Assembly (NCBI GenBank): GCA_963816535.1
Contig: CAWFKW010000002.1
Span: 1-64,000 of the forward strand
Origin: CAWFKW01 sp963816535
GTDB lineage: Bacteria > Bacteroidota > Ignavibacteria > Tepidaquicellales > OLB5
DNA length: 64,000 nt
Reading direction: 5' to 3'
The notes under the pieces are model-generated. The model did not search any database. It saw only the letters and a program-made list of their open reading frames with translations, and was not told the DNA's origin. Positions 8,403 to 17,839 of this stretch are shown one piece after another. The translations under genes and the position numbers were made by a program. The stretch's first letter is position 1; each line of letters starts with the position of its first letter.

Positions 8403-10559
8403 CTATTTTATCAATATCATTTTCTTAATTTCTGTATACTGCGCAGTTTCAAGCCTGTAGAAATAAACGCCGCTTGCATATTTTGACGCGTCAAAGTTGA
8501 CTTCATAACTGCCCGGTTTCATATTTTGACTTACAATCTCTGAAACTTTCCTTCCGGTAAGATCGTACACATTTATTTTAGCAAACGTTTCTTTGGCTAT
8601 ATCAAACTTTATCTTCGTCGCCGGGTTAAACGGGTTTGGATAATTATTATAGAGCTTAAATGCATTGGGAACCCCATTGCCAACCTGGCTGATACCAACT
8701 ACTCCCACATAAAAACTGAATCTTGTAGCCGGAGCCGTTGTGCCGGGAGGATTTATCCCCGAACCGCCAGCAGGCAAAGTGGAAAGCAGGGGGTTCGGTA
8801 AGGCTATATCCTGCGCTGCAAAATAGTATTCAACGGTTGTGCCGTTTGCGCTTCCCGTAATCTGGAATGAAAATGTATCCGCCGAAATTGCGCTTGCGGT
8901 AACCGCAGTATATGAACTCCACGTACCCCCGTTATTTGTAGATTTCCTGAAATACAAAAGAGGCGCCTGGTTCTGCCACAGCCTGATAATACCGTTATCA
9001 AATATCCGCGCATTCATTGTAATTACGCCGTTATTTGTAGTCGAAGTGAATGGCTGTGTATGCAAAATTGTCGGCGGCACGTTATCAAGCTTCCTTGCCG
9101 AATCAACCGATAATGCCGCGTTTATTATTCCCCATCCGTATGTATTGTTCGGACTGTTTGTGTTGGAAGCGAATTTCCTGAGAATTCCTCTCACCTGCAG
9201 CGGCGTTAAATTTTTGTTTGCGCTGAGAATTAACGCCCCTACTCCGGCTGCAAGCGGACATGAATATGACGTTCCCGCGGAACCGCCTCCGCTGTAGCCT
9301 GTGCCGCTCCCGTTTGCCGTTTGAACCCCGTCGCCCATAGCCATTACATCAGGTTTTATCCTCGGCGGATTATCGGTTGTGGGCCCCACAGAACTGAACG
9401 ATGTCACTACTCCATTGGGTTCGACTGCTCCCATTGTGATAATACTATCTGCATCGGCCGGTCCGTTCAATGTATTGTTTGCTCCAGGGCCGTTATTTCC
9501 TGCTGAGTTGAAAACCAGTATCCCGTTGTGCGCCGCAATAGCCGCCGACCTTGTTACGGGCATTGTCATGCCGTTCATATCCTGCCATGTGTAACCGCCG
9601 TAACCCGCATCAAAAGCAAGGTAGCCAAGAGAGCTGGTTATTATGTCTGCGCCTAGCGAATCGGCCCATTGTGAAGCCGCAGTCCAGTTATCCATTTCTA
9701 TCGGTCTCTCGAACGAATCAACCTCCGTCCTTGCCGCAAGGAAATGTGATTTGAACGCCGTGCCTATTAACGAGCCCGGAGCGTATGCGCCGATACATGA
9801 AATTGTTGTCGTGCCATGCGTTGCCGTTGTGTGACTGGCATTTGGTATGTGTAATTGAAAATCATACTGCGAAACAAGTACCAATGGATTTACAGGGTTA
9901 TTAAATGCCGGGTGCGTCTGATTCCTGAACCCGTCATCCTGGCTGCATATCAAAATTCCCTGCCCGAATATACTCTGGTTATGCACAACGTTAACGTTCA
10001 TCTGCGTTATCTGCGTTGTGCCGTTTGCTCCGTAATTAAGCGAGTCTGTTTCAATATTATCTTTAACCGGCTGCTGAACAGGTTTGTTCTGCGTAACGCT
10101 TTCTACGTCTCCCGGATTGCGGTGAAACCTTTCAACCAAGTCAATACTGCTCACGTATGAAAGCTTTGATATATCTTCAAGCTGTTCTTTGGTTGCTTCC
10201 ACCGTCAAAGCGTTAAACCATTTCAGCTGCTGCCTCACTTTCATAACCCTGCCTGATACAACCTTTACATAAGGCTCATATAAGGGGACGTCAACCATTT
10301 CAACAATATTACCAGGTCCCTTCACTTTCATTCTTCTGTCAATTGACCTTTGCGTAACTAAACCCAGCGGATCAGAAAGCTTCGCCGATGCATTCGGGCC
10401 TTTGTCGGTAAAATAAATATATACTATGTATGTACTTTCGGATTTATTATCAAGAACGCTTGTTAGATGCGGGCCGAATTTTTCTTCGGTGTTCCTGAAT
10501 GAGAACGCTATAAAAGCGACAAACAACAGTAAAAAAGAGGTAACAATATACTTTTTCAT
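8403..10559 (-). CDS. Secreted S8 (subtilisin-like) peptidase with C-terminal sorting domain
   Basis: 718 residues. Signal peptide at about 1-22; an I9-like propeptide region follows (about 40-145). The catalytic triad lies in a subtilase domain: Asp at about 208-209 (SQDDGF), His248 (ATHGTTT), the oxyanion Asn in NSAGNNG at about 351-357 and Ser431 in GTSYSCP. Residues 490-620 look like a beta-sandwich domain. The end is a sorting domain with NYPNPFNPATKIKF, YDLTGRKV and ASGVYFYRL ... KKMILIK. It should be exported and anchored or released by a type IX-like system. A close paralog lies directly upstream (10743-12911), and both have their own terminators. Confidence 0.92.
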   Translation of the reverse strand: MKKYIVTSFLLLFVAFIAFSFRNTEEKFGPHLTSVLDNKSESTYIVYIYFTDKGPNASAKLSDPLGLVTQRSIDRRMKVKGPGNIVEMVDVPLYEPYVKVVSGRVMKVRQQLKWFNALTVEATKEQLEDISKLSYVSSIDLVERFHRNPGDVESVTQNKPVQQPVKDNIETDSLNYGANGTTQITQMNVNVVHNQSIFGQGILICSQDDGFRNQTHPAFNNPVNPLVLVSQYDFQLHIPNASHTTATHGTTTISCIGAYAPGSLIGTAFKSHFLAARTEVDSFERPIEMDNWTAASQWADSLGADIITSSLGYLAFDAGYGGYTWQDMNGMTMPVTRSAAIAAHNGILVFNSAGNNGPGANNTLNGPADADSIITMGAVEPNGVVTSFSSVGPTTDNPPRIKPDVMAMGDGVQTANGSGTGYSGGGSAGTSYSCPLAAGVGALILSANKNLTPLQVRGILRKFASNTNSPNNTYGWGIINAALSVDSARKLDNVPPTILHTQPFTSTTNNGVITMNARIFDNGIIRLWQNQAPLLYFRKSTNNGGTWSSYTAVTASAISADTFSFQITGSANGTTVEYYFAAQDIALPNPLLSTLPAGGSGINPPGTTAPATRFSFYVGVVGISQVGNGVPNAFKLYNNYPNPFNPATKIKFDIAKETFAKINVYDLTGRKVSEIVSQNMKPGSYEVNFDASKYASGVYFYRLETAQYTEIKKMILIK

Positions 10560-10683
10560 TTTGATTGATTTATTGAGAAAATATCGTCTAAAGATAATCT
10601 AAAGTAAGATATAATTAAATACACAAAACTTACATCAATTGTAACAGAAAATGGGAATAAAATGCAGTTTTCCGCCGCTGCAA

Positions 10684-10710
10684 CAAAAATGGACAGGCTT
10701 TCACCTGTCC
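10684..10710 (-). terminator. Intrinsic terminator of the second subtilase gene
   Basis: Stem GGACAGG / CCTGTCC with a 6-nt loop at 10691-10710. On the minus strand it is followed by ATTTTTG. The stop of the gene is at 10743. Confidence 0.8.
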
Positions 10711-10742
10711 AAAATTTTAATCGTTCTGAATCTTTTCTAAAA

Positions 10743-11918
10743 CTATTTTATCAATATCATCTTTTTCACTTCCGTATAACTTGCCGTTTCCAGCTTATAG
10801 AAATAAACTCCGCTTGCATAGTCAGATGCGTTAAAGTTTATTTCATACCTGCCCGGCGCCAATTCCAGGTTAACCAATTCTGCAACTACCTTCCCCGTCA
10901 GATCGTATACCCTTATCTTCGTAACCGATTGCTTTGCGATATCGAATTTTATCTTGGTTGACGGATTAAACGGATTCGGAAAATTGTTGTACAGCTTGAA
11001 CGAATTAGGAACTTCCCCGCTAATAGGCGTCACGCCTACCACACCCACATAATAACTGAATCTTGTCGGAGGCGCCGTTGTACCCGGCGGATTTATTCCC
11101 GAACCGCCCGCAGGCAATGTCGATAACAGCGGATTCGGCAAAGCTATATCCTGCGCGGCAAAATAATATTCAACGGTCGTGCCGTTTACGCTTCCTGTGA
11201 TCTGGAATGAAAAAGTATCCGCTGAAACTAAATTAGCGGTTACAGAAGTATATGAGCTCCAAGTTCCGCCGTTGTTTGTTGATTTCCTGAAATATATCAT
11301 AGGCGCCTGGTTCTGCCACAGCCTTATTATCCCGTTATCAAATATTCTTGCCGTCATTGTAATTATGCCGTTATTTGTAGTCGCCGTAAAAGGCTGCGTA
11401 TGCAAAATTGCCGGCGGTACGTTATCAAGTTTTCTCGCCGAGTCAACCGACTGCTGCGCATCTATGATTCCCCATCCCAAAGTATTGTTAGGCGAATTTG
11501 AATTGCTGGCGAACTTTCTTAAAATCCCGCGCACCTGGAACGGCGTTAAGTTCTTATTTGCAGATAGAACAAGCCCGCTGACGCCTGCAGTTAGCGGACA
11601 CGAGTACGAAGTGCCGCTGTGATTTGTGTATGCATTATTTGAACCCGTAGTTGCCACATAATTATTCGAACCCATGGCAAGAACATCGGGTTTGATCCGC
11701 GGGGGCGTGTCTGTAGTTGGCCCTACCGAACTGAACGACGCTATATTACCTGAACTTGTAACGGCTCCTACGGTAACAATGCTATCGGCATCAGCCGGAC
11801 CGCCAAGCGTGTTATGCGATCCGTTAGGGCCGTCATTGCCTGCGGAGTTGCAAACTACTATTCCATGATCTGCCGCCAACGAAGCTGCGATGGAGATTGG
11901 CATTGTGTGTCCGTTCAT
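10743..11918 (-). CDS. Second S8 peptidase, C-terminal part after an in-frame stop
   Basis: 391 residues from ATG 11918, in the same frame as the piece ending at 11940, and open up to the TAA at 11942-11940. It holds the oxyanion-hole region NSAGNDGP, the nucleophile Ser in GTSYSCP, the beta domain and the full C-terminal sorting domain (NFPNPFNPSTKIKF ... KKMILIK). It has no signal peptide, Asp or His of the triad, so alone it cannot be a working secreted protease. It is nearly collinear with the first subtilase. Read through the stop, the gene would be 722 residues against 718 in the paralog. Confidence 0.85.
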   Translation of the reverse strand: MNGHTMPISIAASLAADHGIVVCNSAGNDGPNGSHNTLGGPADADSIVTVGAVTSSGNIASFSSVGPTTDTPPRIKPDVLAMGSNNYVATTGSNNAYTNHSGTSYSCPLTAGVSGLVLSANKNLTPFQVRGILRKFASNSNSPNNTLGWGIIDAQQSVDSARKLDNVPPAILHTQPFTATTNNGIITMTARIFDNGIIRLWQNQAPMIYFRKSTNNGGTWSSYTSVTANLVSADTFSFQITGSVNGTTVEYYFAAQDIALPNPLLSTLPAGGSGINPPGTTAPPTRFSYYVGVVGVTPISGEVPNSFKLYNNFPNPFNPSTKIKFDIAKQSVTKIRVYDLTGKVVAELVNLELAPGRYEINFNASDYASGVYFYKLETASYTEVKKMILIK

Positions 11919-11939
11919 GTCCTGCCATGTATAACCGCC

Positions 11940-12911
11940 TTAACCATTATCAAACACAAGATAACCGAGCGAGCTTGAAATTACGTCGGCGCCAAGTGAG
12001 TCAGCCCATTGAGAAGCGGCAATCCAGTTATCCATTTCAATCGGGCGCTCAAAAGAATCAACTTCCGTTCTCGCGACAATAAAACTTGACCTGAATGAGG
12101 GCCCTATCAGCTTGCCCGGCATATAGCCGCCTATATTGGAAAGCGTTTCGGTTCCGTGCCAGTATTCCGATGTTGCGCTGATATCTCCGGCGGTTGGCCT
12201 GTGCTGTTCAAAATCGTATTGAGATACTACTTTCATTGGAAGTGTTGTAAACGCTTCGTGCGTTTGGTTTGCCCAGCCCACATCAAAACTTGCTATCATA
12301 ACTCCCTGCCCATATATCGATTCGTCATGAACGATATTTACTTTGATCTGCGATATCTGTGTGAAACCATTCGTGCCGTAATTCAGAGAATCCGTTTCTA
12401 TATTATCTTTGCCCAGCGTTTGCGGAACAATAGTATTGTTTTGAGCTGTGTTTTCAACGTTATCACGGTTTTTATAGAACCTGTCCACAAGCTCTATCTG
12501 CTTAACAAAAGAAAGCTTCGCAATATCTTCAATCTGCTCTTTGGTAACTTCCACGCTAAGCGCGTTAAACCATTTTATCTGCTGTCTTACTTTCAGAACT
12601 TTCCCTGATATCATATCCGCGTAAGGCTGGTATATGGGGATATCCGAAATGTCGACCAGTTTATCCGGGCTCTTCATTTTCAACCTTCTATCCAGCGACC
12701 TCTGGGTAACCAGCTGAAGAGGGCTTGATAATTTGCTTTGCGCGCCAGGGCCTTTATCGGAGAGATATACAAATACCACAAAACTTTTTTCGGTAGTGTT
12801 ATCAAGAACTGATGTAAGATGCGGGCCGTACTTTTCACCCGTGTTTCTGAACGATAACGCCGCCGCGGCTATCATAACAAGAACAATAACAGATACTATA
12901 TACTTTTTCAT
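11940..12911 (-). CDS. Second S8 peptidase, N-terminal part ending at a premature TAA
   Basis: 323 residues: signal peptide (about 1-22), propeptide-like region, triad Asp210 (SFDVGW) and His252 (YWHGTET). It ends ...SLGYLVFDNG at a TAA where the paralog has a TAC tyrosine (FDAGYGGYTWQDMNG). The frame continues unchanged after the stop with GGYTWQDMNGH. One base change (TAT or TAC to TAA) therefore separates Asp/His from Ser. Either a recent nonsense mutation or a sequencing error; TAA is not known to be recoded like TGA or TAG. The promoter and terminator of the gene look intact, which favours a young event. Confidence 0.88.
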   Translation of the reverse strand: MKKYIVSVIVLVMIAAAALSFRNTGEKYGPHLTSVLDNTTEKSFVVFVYLSDKGPGAQSKLSSPLQLVTQRSLDRRLKMKSPDKLVDISDIPIYQPYADMISGKVLKVRQQIKWFNALSVEVTKEQIEDIAKLSFVKQIELVDRFYKNRDNVENTAQNNTIVPQTLGKDNIETDSLNYGTNGFTQISQIKVNIVHDESIYGQGVMIASFDVGWANQTHEAFTTLPMKVVSQYDFEQHRPTAGDISATSEYWHGTETLSNIGGYMPGKLIGPSFRSSFIVARTEVDSFERPIEMDNWIAASQWADSLGADVISSSLGYLVFDNG

Positions 12912-12941
12912 ATTTAATTAATAATTAGGTAAAAGAACCGC

Positions 12942-12972
12942 CAAAGATAAGCTAAGTGAAGTTTATCTCAAA
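12942..12972 (-). promoter_or_regulatory. Promoter of second subtilase gene
   Basis: On the minus strand TTTG (12972-12969), 19 nt, TATCTTTG (12949-12942): an exact Bacteroidota-type match, with a leader of about 30 nt to the ATG at 12911. Confidence 0.75.
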
Positions 12973-13062
12973 TACATAAAACCGGCGAATATTGCCTAAT
13001 ACAGTTAGCGGGATAACGTTATGGGAATAAATACCTACAAAACTCTTACATGCTGCGCTATC

Positions 13063-13085
13063 AAAAAGCGGGCTGTAAACCCGCT
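13063..13085 (-). terminator. Intrinsic terminator of the beta-lactamase-like gene
   Basis: Stem AGCGGG / CCCGCT with a 7-nt loop at 13067-13085, followed on the minus strand by TTTTGA. It lies about 130 bp after the stop at 13214, with further hairpins (13098-13138, 13165-13182) in between. Confidence 0.65.
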
Positions 13086-13097
13086 CCATAAATTCAT

Positions 13098-13182
13098 CCG
13101 ATGACTCCGGCGACTGGCTGCTGCAGGTATGTCATCGGTTGAATCAAAATTTTATATTTTCAGTCCCAAAGTCCGGTTTGGG
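13098..13182. repeat. Two further hairpins in the same gap
   Basis: CCGATGAC (13098-13105) pairs with GTCATCGG (13131-13138), and CCCAAA (13165-13170) with TTTGGG (13177-13182). The second resembles the hairpin at 5220-5241. Neither has a T-run. Confidence 0.45.
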
Positions 13183-13213
13183 GTTCCATAAATGAGATTT
13201 GTAAAGGACCAGG

Positions 13214-15034
13214 CTATTTATCCTCTTCCACTGCAGGCAAAATATATTTTGGAACATAAACATTCTGAAACGTCCTTCCGCCGGAATCGTTATAATTGCC
13301 TGTGAAACATGCCAGCGCAAGATCAAGTTCCGGAATTGCCATTGCGATCTGTCCCCCGTTCCCTGCCGCGAAATAAGCCCGGATAACACGGCCCTTATAA
13401 GGATACTCAATCGACCACCATAGATATCCGTAATCAAAACTGCCGCCCGGAAAATGTTCCAATGGCGAAGTCGCCTTATCCGACCACTCTGAAGTATATA
13501 TCCTGCGTCCATTCCAGGTTCCCCCATTAAGATGAAGCTGCGCAAATTTTATAAAGTCGCGGAGCACGAATCTAGAGCTTCCGGTCAATGTAAAATCTCC
13601 GTCGGGAGAAACGGGCAGCTGGTAATGTTTTATTCCAAGCGGTCCGGCGATAAGCTTTTGAAAAAGCGCGAGGGTGGTTTCATTCGCGGCGCGTGAAACA
13701 ACCCCGCCAACAAGATTGGCGTTAGCGCTGCAGTACACAGGCTTTTCCCCAGGGTTACGCGTCATATTGAGATCCATTGTCCATTTATAAAAATCAGGCT
13801 GCGCGGTTTGGTCCCACATATTGTCTTCAAATCCCGGTGTGTTTGGATCATTTTCGTCGCAGTCGAATCCCGATGTCATCGTCAGCAGGTGTTCAACTGT
13901 CAATGAACGTTTACGCTGTTCAAGTCCGGGAGGAAATTCGCCGCCGTTCATAACCTTATATACAAAATCACCGGGACTAACAGAAACCCCGTCAAATATC
14001 GCCGCCCCCATCAGTTCCGACGCAACACTTTTCCCCGCCGAGCGCGTGGTGTGAGTCTTATCCCTGCTTTCCCCGTGAAAATATTCCTCCAGAACAAGCT
14101 TGCCATGCCTCGCTATCAGAATTCCGTGATCTTCCTGCGATCTTACCGAATCGATCGGCGTATCTATTATCATCTGGATAAATTTTACAATGCTATCTTC
14201 TGAAATACCTTCATTTTTAAGCCGGGCTGTCCTCCAGCCGTCATTGCAATCAATGGGCTTTGAGTAAACATACTTCACAGTCGGCCGGCCGCGCGGATAA
14301 AAATAGCAGAATTCATCCTGCGCCACGCGGCTGAAATCAAATGTACCCCCTCTGTTTGGAAGATAAACTGATAATACATCATTAATGCTATCATATCTTC
14401 CTTCAGCCAGAAGGCGTCCAGGCATTGTGTCCTTTCGGGCAGAATAAAATCTTAAAGCTTCCCCATCCCGTTCAATATGATCGACGGGGTATTGAGTTTT
14501 TCCTATGTTGCGCTCCGGGTTTCTCAGGAATGCTTTTAATGAACCATCGGGCATTAACTTCAACATAAGATAACATGTCATTTCGTCTTCATAAGGCGTA
14601 ATATCCCCCTGCCATATACCGGCAGCGTTTTTAGTAAGAGTAACAGGCGATACCAGAACGCCTTCGGTAATTGTTGCAGGCTGTTTCCAGTATCCGGTAA
14701 TCTTATTGCGGCCCGCGATAATAGCGCCCCGAAAGGTACCTTTCTCTCCCGGAAGGACGAATGAAATTGAATCGCCTTCCGCTTGCGCCATTACTGAATA
14801 ACCCGCTATTTCAGCGGACCATTTAGCTTTTGTGTTTTTGATATCTAGAGTACCGCGGATATCCGGGCCAAATATACGTCGCGCTTCCCACAAACCTTCC
14901 AGTTCTCTTGCCCGTGATAAAACGACCGTGTCTGCCCGAACGCCTGTAACTGTTTGATAAGGCGCCCGGAGAGTATATGCAAAGATCAGCATGGCTGCCG
15001 GAATTATTAAAAGAAATTTGTTGAAAGCTTTCAT
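13214..15034 (-). CDS. Class C beta-lactamase-like serine hydrolase
   Basis: 606 residues. Residues 1-24 form a signal peptide or anchor. Residues about 40-250 form an extra N-terminal beta domain. The beta-lactamase/esterase domain (Pfam Beta-lactamase family, also DD-peptidase- and esterase-like) begins near 270. The nucleophile motif SxxK is Ser332-Ala-Gly-Lys335. The second motif reads Tyr434-Cys-Ser (VYCSAN) in place of the usual Tyr-x-Asn. The third region is FAAGNGGQIAMAIPELDLAL. Members of this family act on peptidoglycan peptides, D-amino-acid peptides or esters; resistance should not be assumed. It is a single-gene unit with its own terminator. Confidence 0.85.
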   Translation of the reverse strand: MKAFNKFLLIIPAAMLIFAYTLRAPYQTVTGVRADTVVLSRARELEGLWEARRIFGPDIRGTLDIKNTKAKWSAEIAGYSVMAQAEGDSISFVLPGEKGTFRGAIIAGRNKITGYWKQPATITEGVLVSPVTLTKNAAGIWQGDITPYEDEMTCYLMLKLMPDGSLKAFLRNPERNIGKTQYPVDHIERDGEALRFYSARKDTMPGRLLAEGRYDSINDVLSVYLPNRGGTFDFSRVAQDEFCYFYPRGRPTVKYVYSKPIDCNDGWRTARLKNEGISEDSIVKFIQMIIDTPIDSVRSQEDHGILIARHGKLVLEEYFHGESRDKTHTTRSAGKSVASELMGAAIFDGVSVSPGDFVYKVMNGGEFPPGLEQRKRSLTVEHLLTMTSGFDCDENDPNTPGFEDNMWDQTAQPDFYKWTMDLNMTRNPGEKPVYCSANANLVGGVVSRAANETTLALFQKLIAGPLGIKHYQLPVSPDGDFTLTGSSRFVLRDFIKFAQLHLNGGTWNGRRIYTSEWSDKATSPLEHFPGGSFDYGYLWWSIEYPYKGRVIRAYFAAGNGGQIAMAIPELDLALACFTGNYNDSGGRTFQNVYVPKYILPAVEEDK

Positions 15035-15161
15035 TTATTTTATTAAAGCGTAAAATTCATGAAAAATATTTCCCTAAGATGTTTTGAAGATACGACTGCG
15101 AACATATTTAGATGCTCAAAAAACAAAAAAGGTTTAGAAATTTTACCAGCCCCTATTTGTA

Positions 15162-15181
15162 ATTGCCGCGAAGGCGGGAAT
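15162..15181. repeat. ATTCCC-N8-GGGAAT family, degenerate copy
   Basis: ATTGCCGCGAAGGCGGGAAT: one mismatch to the 20-bp palindrome seen exactly at 32344, 35439, 37354 and 37844. Confidence 0.65.
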
Positions 15182-15714
15182 CCGGACCGGAAATTTACAA
15201 ACGCTTTATTAGGTATGATAATGAGGGATCTTTCGCCATTCGGACATTTTTTTCCGTAGGCTCGACGCGGAGTAGCCCTACGAAAATTATTCTATAAAAT
15301 CTTGTAATTAGTAATCGCCCCTTGCAATTTCCATGCCATACCAATCTAAACATATGTATAAATTTTTGCATTGCAGTATATAGGCGTATGTATTATAATT
15401 GCCCTAGCTGGTTTTGCAAAGGAGTTCACCGGCTACAGAACAAAAAACTCCGAGTGGGGAACAAGGGCGCTCACCCTGAAGGTGTTTCCTGCCGCACACT
15501 TGGTTTGGCCAAACCGATGCCGAGACGTGAATTCGTCTGACTGGTTGAAATCAAAATTATTGTCCCTGGGGACAAATTATATTTTAAACGTAAAGACGAA
15601 AAAGCAAAAAAGTTTATAAAGTTCATAAGGTTAGAAAGTTAAAGGTAAAAGAAAAAACAAATAAGAAAAAGAAAAATATTAATTCGCTTCAAAGCGAAGA
15701 TTCCCCAGCCGCCG

Positions 15715-15753
15715 GTTTGACGTTTCTCGTTTGACGTTTCTCGTTTGACGTTT
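15715..15753 (+). repeat. 14-nt tandem repeat GTTTGACGTTTCTC
   Basis: Two exact units (15715-15728, 15729-15742) and a partial third. Non-coding. The 14-nt period is the same as in the unrelated-looking repeat at 34667-34702. Confidence 0.7.
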
Positions 15754-15889
15754 GCTTTTATTAAATATTCGTTATGCGTATTTGTTTTATTTAACTTTAA
15801 TTTATCATTCTAAACTTCTGTTTTTCCAATCATTGGGTTTTGCTTTTCCCGTTTGCCTTTTCACGTCTGCCGTCTCACATTTTTGTTCA

Positions 15890-15920
15890 TTGATGCGCAA
15901 ATTCCAAATGATTATCTTTG
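15890..15920 (+). promoter_or_regulatory. Promoter of the malic enzyme gene
   Basis: TTG at 15890-15892, 20 nt, TATCTTTG at 15913-15920. The leader to the ATG at 16011 is about 85 nt. Confidence 0.65.
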
Positions 15921-16010
15921 CATATATTACTTACCCGAAGGAAACCTATATTTTCAGAATAAGAACGCCCAATTGTATCAAAGATACTATTTGAGGCATT
16001 AAGGTTGATT

Positions 16011-17624
16011 ATGAATAAGACAGGATACGAAATCCTCCACGACCCAAGATTTAATAAGGGTACCGCTTTTACTTCCGAAGAACGAAGAAAATTCGGACTG
16101 GATGGCTTGCTTCCCGATGAAATTGAAACCATCGAAAAACAGGTTGTAAGGGTCCATGAACAGGTCGATCATTTCACAGAGGCGATCAACAAATATGTTT
16201 ATCTTACCCAGATGCTTGATAATAACCAGACGCTGTTTTTCCGCGCCGTCATGGACGACCCCGCAAAATACCTTCCGCTTATTTACACGCCCACAGTAGG
16301 CGAAGCCTGCCAGAAATTCGGGCATATCATAAGAAGGCCCCGCGGGCTGTATATCTCAATTAAGGAAAAAAATAATCTCAGGAATATTCTGAGGAACTGG
16401 CACGAAGACGACGTTCGTATTACGGTTGTGACCGATGGCGACAGGATTCTCGGGCTCGGCGATCTTGGCGTTTGCGGTATCGGTATCCCCATCGGAAAGC
16501 TTGCATTATACACAGCCTGCGCAGGCGTTCACCCGGATAGCTCGCTTCCTATCGTTCTTGATGTGGGCACTAACAACGAAGCGTTTCTTGCCGACCCGCT
16601 TTACCCTGGATTGCGGATCAAGAGGATACGCGGAAAAGAATATTTTGATTTCATAGACGAGTTTGTAAACGCAATTACAGATGTGTTCCCGAAGATACTA
16701 ATCCAGTGGGAAGATTTTGCCGGTCCCGATGCGGTTTACATTTTGAATAAATACCGCGATAAGATCTGTACGTTCAACGACGATATACAGGGCACGGCCA
16801 GCGTTGTGACGTCAGGATTATTAACGGCATGCAAACATACCGGCAAGTCCCTGGCTGAACAGAAGTTCCTGTTCCTTGGCGCAGGCTCTGCCGCAACGGG
16901 TATTGCAGGGCTGCTCATAGAAATATTAAAACAGCACGGGCTAAGCGAAGAAGAAGCCTCCGAAAGATGCTGGCTGTTCAACCGCAAAGGATTAGTTGTT
17001 AAATCAAGAAACGATCTTGAAGATTATAAAATGCTGTACGCGCATGAGCATGCGCCGATACCGGATTTCATGACTGCGATCAAAGAGCTTAAGCCGACCG
17101 CTATAATCGGAGTAAGCACGATTGGCGGCGCCTTCAATAAAGAAGTAATAGAAGCGATGTCTGAACTTAACGAGCGGCCAATAATATTTCCTTGCTCAAA
17201 TCCAACAAGCCACTCTGAATGCACCGCCGTTGAAGCTTATACATGGAGCAAAGGCAAAGCGATCTTTGCAAGCGGAAGCCCGTTCGACCCCGTTGAAATT
17301 GACGGGAAGAAAATAGTTCCGGGGCAGGGCAACAATGTGTTTATCTTCCCTGCGGTAGGCATGGCAATTATTGCTACTGAAGCCAAACGCGTAACCGATG
17401 AAATGTTCATTCGCGCCGCCGAAGCGCTCAGCTGCCAGGTTACGGATGAGATGTTCCGTACCGGGTTGGTGTTCCCTAGTATTTCTGATATATTAAATGT
17501 CTCGGTAAATGTTTCAGTAAGTGTGGCGGAACTGATATTTGATATGGGCCTCGCAAGGGTAAAACGCCCTGACAATATTTCGGCATTTATAAGAAGTAAG
17601 CTGTATTACCCGAAATATAGTTGA
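16011..17624 (+). CDS. maeA: NAD-dependent malic enzyme (long form)
   Basis: 537 residues from ATG 16011; a TTG six bases earlier is less likely. The enzyme oxidatively decarboxylates malate to pyruvate. Family motifs are all present: YTPTVGEACQ (malic N domain), DGDRILGLGDLG, FNDDIQGTASV (metal and substrate site), the Rossmann signature LGAGSAATGIA and IIFPCSNPTS. The length of about 540 and the FNDDIQGTA form match the E. coli MaeA/eukaryotic type rather than the short MaeB type. It stands alone between a promoter and a terminator. NAD rather than NADP use is inferred from the subfamily. Confidence 0.93.
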   Translation: MNKTGYEILHDPRFNKGTAFTSEERRKFGLDGLLPDEIETIEKQVVRVHEQVDHFTEAINKYVYLTQMLDNNQTLFFRAVMDDPAKYLPLIYTPTVGEACQKFGHIIRRPRGLYISIKEKNNLRNILRNWHEDDVRITVVTDGDRILGLGDLGVCGIGIPIGKLALYTACAGVHPDSSLPIVLDVGTNNEAFLADPLYPGLRIKRIRGKEYFDFIDEFVNAITDVFPKILIQWEDFAGPDAVYILNKYRDKICTFNDDIQGTASVVTSGLLTACKHTGKSLAEQKFLFLGAGSAATGIAGLLIEILKQHGLSEEEASERCWLFNRKGLVVKSRNDLEDYKMLYAHEHAPIPDFMTAIKELKPTAIIGVSTIGGAFNKEVIEAMSELNERPIIFPCSNPTSHSECTAVEAYTWSKGKAIFASGSPFDPVEIDGKKIVPGQGNNVFIFPAVGMAIIATEAKRVTDEMFIRAAEALSCQVTDEMFRTGLVFPSISDILNVSVNVSVSVAELIFDMGLARVKRPDNISAFIRSKLYYPKYS

Positions 17625-17626
17625 GA

Positions 17627-17643
17627 AACCCGAAAGGGTTTTT
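17627..17643 (+). terminator. Intrinsic terminator after malic enzyme
   Basis: AACCC-GAAA-GGGTT followed by TTT, 2 bp after the stop. A second small stem, CCCGC-AAG-GCGGG, follows at 17650-17662. Confidence 0.7.
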
Positions 17644-17839
17644 CGAAAGCCCGCAAGGCGGGACTGAATAAAAATATTAAAGAGATCGATCGCCAAAAAG
17701 CGATCTTTTCCCCGGGGCAGGAGGAGATAGCATTGCATGCTTGTTCTCAGCTGCAGCAGACCACATCTAATTCACATCGTTTGGCCGCGATTCCATCTTA
17801 TTTCTAAGTTTTTTAGTTACTTTATACGCTTCTTATTTC

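Larger units (their letters stand above)
15035..15889. other. Long intergenic region without a convincing gene
   Basis: Several short open frames occur (15059-15259, 15371-15619, 15752-15994), but none has a signal peptide, recognisable motif or good start context. The stretch holds a half-degenerate ATTGCC-N8-GGGAAT repeat (15162-15181), a hairpin CGTAGG...CCTACG near 15256-15280, a 14-bp palindrome GGTTTGGCCAAACC at 15502-15515, A-rich tracts at about 15595-15690 and a 14-nt tandem repeat at 15715-15753. It looks like a graveyard of small palindromic elements. Confidence 0.6.

Noticed and set aside
8839..9297. Plus-strand frames opposite the two subtilase genes (also 11179-11622)
   Set aside because: They are antisense shadows; matching frames occur opposite both paralogs because the paralogs are alike, not because they encode protein.
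11940..11942. Recoding of the in-frame stop in the second subtilase
   Set aside because: The codon is TAA, not TGA or TAG, and no recoding structure is evident; mutation or sequence error is simpler.
13144..13545. Minus-strand open frame as a separate gene downstream of the beta-lactamase-like gene
   Set aside because: It overlaps the well-supported 606-residue gene in another frame and its translation has no recognisable features.
15715..15753. CRISPR or VNTR coding repeat
   Set aside because: Only two and a half 14-nt units, non-coding, without spacers.
15059..15994. Several short open frames (15059-15259, 15322-15540, 15371-15619, 15752-15994) as possible genes
   Set aside because: No motif, signal peptide or start context; they overlap one another and run through repeats, palindromes and A-rich tracts.
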